The notes beneath the pieces were generated by a model. It was not told the origin of the DNA. It saw only the letters and a list, made by a program, of their open reading frames with translations, and did not search any database. From an uncultured Chromatiaceae bacterium (GTDB taxonomy: Bacteria; Pseudomonadota; Gammaproteobacteria; Enterobacterales; Alteromonadaceae), in the NCBI GenBank assembly GCA_946481195.1, contig CAMLNG010000144.1:1-8455 (forward strand): a stretch of DNA of 8,455 nt, read 5' to 3'. Shown here one piece after another: positions 6,534 to 8,455 of the stretch. How positions within the stretch are numbered: the stretch's first letter is position 1; each line of letters opens with the position of its first letter. The position numbers and the translations under genes were made by a program.

Positions 6534-7874
6534 TTAACGGATTTGCAGAACAGTCTGTTGCAATGAGCTGTTCACTTCCAACGCCCGCGAGTTGGCCTGG
6601 AAGTTGCGCTGCGCAGCGATCAAATCGACCAGCTCGTTAGTCAGGTTGACGTTAGAGTTTTCTAATGCAGAAGAGTTGATCGCCCCCAAAGTACCAGTGT
6701 TTGCTTCACCAGCTAAAGCTTCGCCAGATCGAAGGCTTTGTTTCCAGGCGGTGTTGCCGGCCTGAGTCAAACCTTGTGGGTTGGCAAACTTCACCATTGT
6801 GACTTGGGATAAATACGTCTGATCACCGTTACTGTAACTCGCCATAACTTTGCCGGCAGCGTCAATATCAATACTGGTCAAACGACCCACGGTTGTACCG
6901 TCCTGATTTAACGACCCCACTTCGAACTTACTGGCATATTGCGTAGGGAAATTTGTCCCGGCCTGATTGCTGAAGTTTACTGTCAGGTTGCTGGTAAACT
7001 GCGCACCATTGGTCAGGTAGGCTGTTGTATTCAAGGTTGCTGATGGAATAACCAAGTCTGGCATAGATGTAGCGGTTGGTGCTTCTGGGATACCATTTGC
7101 GTCAAACCGTAAGATGGTACCCGTACCAAAATACTGGCCATTGGTTGCTGTACCTGGAGGAGCCGCAGTATTGTCGTCAAAAACTGCATACACTTCCCAG
7201 TCATTATCAGTCGCAGTCGCTGTACGACGAAAATAAAATGATAGTACGTGTGGCTCACCCAGGCTGTCATAGACAGTGGTCGAAGTTGTTGACCCTGTGT
7301 TGTAGGTAGCTTTATCGGTCGGATTAAATGCAGGCCAACCACCCGCCGGAGCCGTTAACGTTGAGTTCAAATTCATCGTCATATACACATTACTGGTCGA
7401 ACGCGGCGCACCAGCCGTGCTGGGGATTTGGATCGGTTTGGTCGTACTGAGACTTACTGAACTGGCAGAACCTGTAGCAGGGTCAACCGGATAACCCTGC
7501 AGGAAATTGCCGTTATTATCCACGATAAAATTGTCTTTACTCAGCTTGAAAGCACCAGAGCGCGTAAAGGTCATGTCCCGCGAGGCTAAATCAGAGGTCA
7601 AAGCAAAAAAACCATCCCCGGTGATCGCCATATCCAGCGAGTTTTGGGTGAATTTCAGCGCGCCCTGACTGAACTGCTGAGCCACTTGCGAAGTGGTCAC
7701 ACCGTCACCGACCTTAGTCCGGCCTGGTGAGAAAATGGAGCCGGCATAGACGTCGGCGAACTCAGCGCGTGACTCTTTAAAACCCGTCGTATTGACGTTG
7801 GCAATGTTGTTCGCAGTGGTATCCAAATCTTTCTGGGCTGCAGCCAGACCACTCAATGCAATATTAAAACTCAT
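6534..7874 (-). CDS. flgE: FlgE, flagellar hook protein
   Basis: FlgE is the exported subunit of the flexible hook, the universal joint between rod and filament. The protein is 446 residues, somewhat longer than the roughly 400 of enteric FlgE; the extra length lies in the surface-exposed middle. The N-terminal rod/hook motif (ANNIANVNTTGFKESRAEF, residues 21-39) and the C-terminal motif (NSNVNLTNELVDLIAAQRNF, about 405-424) form the D0 coiled-coil helices. Between them lie the D1 domain and a Ser/Thr/Ala-rich D2 region (about 150-330) typical of FlgE and absent from FlgF/FlgG. There is no cysteine and no signal peptide, as expected for a type III flagellar substrate. The start is set by GAGGTGA at 7878-7884, 3 bases before the ATG. 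It lies 22 bp after flgD. A strong terminator follows 13 bp beyond the stop codon, so flgE is probably the last gene of its transcript. Confidence 0.97.
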   Translation of the reverse strand: MSFNIALSGLAAAQKDLDTTANNIANVNTTGFKESRAEFADVYAGSIFSPGRTKVGDGVTTSQVAQQFSQGALKFTQNSLDMAITGDGFFALTSDLASRDMTFTRSGAFKLSKDNFIVDNNGNFLQGYPVDPATGSASSVSLSTTKPIQIPSTAGAPRSTSNVYMTMNLNSTLTAPAGGWPAFNPTDKATYNTGSTTSTTVYDSLGEPHVLSFYFRRTATATDNDWEVYAVFDDNTAAPPGTATNGQYFGTGTILRFDANGIPEAPTATSMPDLVIPSATLNTTAYLTNGAQFTSNLTVNFSNQAGTNFPTQYASKFEVGSLNQDGTTVGRLTSIDIDAAGKVMASYSNGDQTYLSQVTMVKFANPQGLTQAGNTAWKQSLRSGEALAGEANTGTLGAINSSALENSNVNLTNELVDLIAAQRNFQANSRALEVNSSLQQTVLQIR

Positions 7875-7896
7875 AGTTCACCTCGATAGTCAGGCG

Positions 7897-8455
7897 TCAG
7901 CCTGCGGCAATTTCTAAAATGTCTGACATTTTTTTGGCGCCAAGGCCAAGTAAATTCAATTTCATATCTGCGGTCGATGTTCCTAATGTCACACTGGCGA
8001 CCGGCACATAACTGGACGTGACCAGGCTTTGCGCCTTACCGTCTACAGTGGCATCAATTTTCATTGTGTAAAGTCCGGTTGTCTGTTTAGTCCCTGCTTC
8101 ATTTGTGCCATCCCATGCCAGTTCAAACTTGCCTTCGCTTGGGTTGGCGACAGTATCGCTTTTGACCAAAGCACCACTGGCATCATAAATACTGACTTTC
8201 ATTGATGTGGTTTTTGCCGGTACATCAATTGCGCCATAAGTTGGATTGGTACCGTCAAAAATCAGCGTATCGGAATTCACCCGCACAGTCCGTCCGACCA
8301 GACTGGATGCCTGCAAGGCCTGATTTGAGTTCATACTGGCGGCAAAGTCTTTAAAGTTGGTATTCAACGAACTAATGCCATCAGCCATGGTAAAACTGGT
8401 CATCTGAGCGATCATTTGATCGTTCTCAACCGGTTTAGTCGGGTCCTGAAACGCC
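7897..8455 (-). CDS. flgD: FlgD, flagellar hook cap / hook assembly scaffold (5' end outside window)
   Basis: FlgD caps the growing hook outside the cell, helps FlgE subunits polymerise, and is later replaced by FlgK. The reading frame is open to the right-hand edge of the window; the in-frame ATG at 8415 is internal, because the upstream codons read QDPTKPVEND, the conserved FlgD N-terminal motif (usually QDPTNP-EN). About 185 residues are visible. A SLVGR motif near visible residues 51-55 starts the tudor-like core. An Ig-like insertion (FlgD_ig) spans roughly residues 75-145 and carries WDGTNEAG, the family's W-DG-(N/D)-G signature, followed by a GLYTMKI strand. The end (LEIAAG, TGA) is typical. 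flgE follows after 22 bp, so the two are surely cotranscribed. Identification is secure; only the first several dozen residues are missing. Confidence 0.96.
   Translation of the reverse strand, partial: AFQDPTKPVENDQMIAQMTSFTMADGISSLNTNFKDFAASMNSNQALQASSLVGRTVRVNSDTLIFDGTNPTYGAIDVPAKTTSMKVSIYDASGALVKSDTVANPSEGKFELAWDGTNEAGTKQTTGLYTMKIDATVDGKAQSLVTSSYVPVASVTLGTSTADMKLNLLGLGAKKMSDILEIAAG

Noticed and set aside
6294..6566. Plus-strand 90-codon open frame through the repeats
   Set aside because: Its composition follows the repeat and the terminator, it runs antisense into the flgE end, and there is no promoter or ribosome binding site evident.

Overview
This window is one contiguous piece of a polar-type flagellar gene cluster. 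Every gene is on the minus strand and the order of transcription is flgD (3' part), flgE, flgF, flgG, flgH, flgI, flgJ, flgK (5' part). Together these genes encode the hook cap, hook, distal rod, P and L rings, rod cap/muramidase and first hook-filament junction protein. Gene order, protein sequences, moderate GC content and the FlgJ N-terminal rod-binding plus C-terminal glucosaminidase architecture point to a gammaproteobacterium. My impression, from recollection and not from a search, is an Alteromonadales/Chromatiaceae-like genus such as Rheinheimera or Alishewanella.

Layout from the right-hand end (transcription runs right to left): 8455-7897 flgD, truncated by the window edge; 7874-6534 flgE; a 367-bp non-coding gap, 6533-6167; then a tightly packed run of flgF (6166-5423), flgG (5399-4611), flgH (4595-3918), flgI (3903-2815), flgJ (2814-1600) and flgK (1569 to beyond position 1). 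Gaps within this run are 0 to 30 bp, and all genes have a plausible Shine-Dalgarno sequence.

The only part that is not routine is the flgE-flgF gap. Just after flgE lies a strong intrinsic terminator (11-bp stem, UACG tetraloop in the flgE sense). Then come two perfect 75-bp tandem repeat units and a diverged third copy, followed by overlapping alternative hairpins. A very good sigma-54 promoter with GG-N10-GC spacing ends about 33 bp before the flgF ATG. I infer that the cluster is split into two transcription units, (flgB/C)DE and flgFGHIJK(L). This resembles the flgBCDE / flgFGHIJKL division known in Pseudomonas aeruginosa, and it would let the abundant hook protein FlgE be made at a different level from the low-copy rod and ring proteins.

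I do not see an undescribed multi-gene system here. The repeat array in the gap is the element most worth following up.
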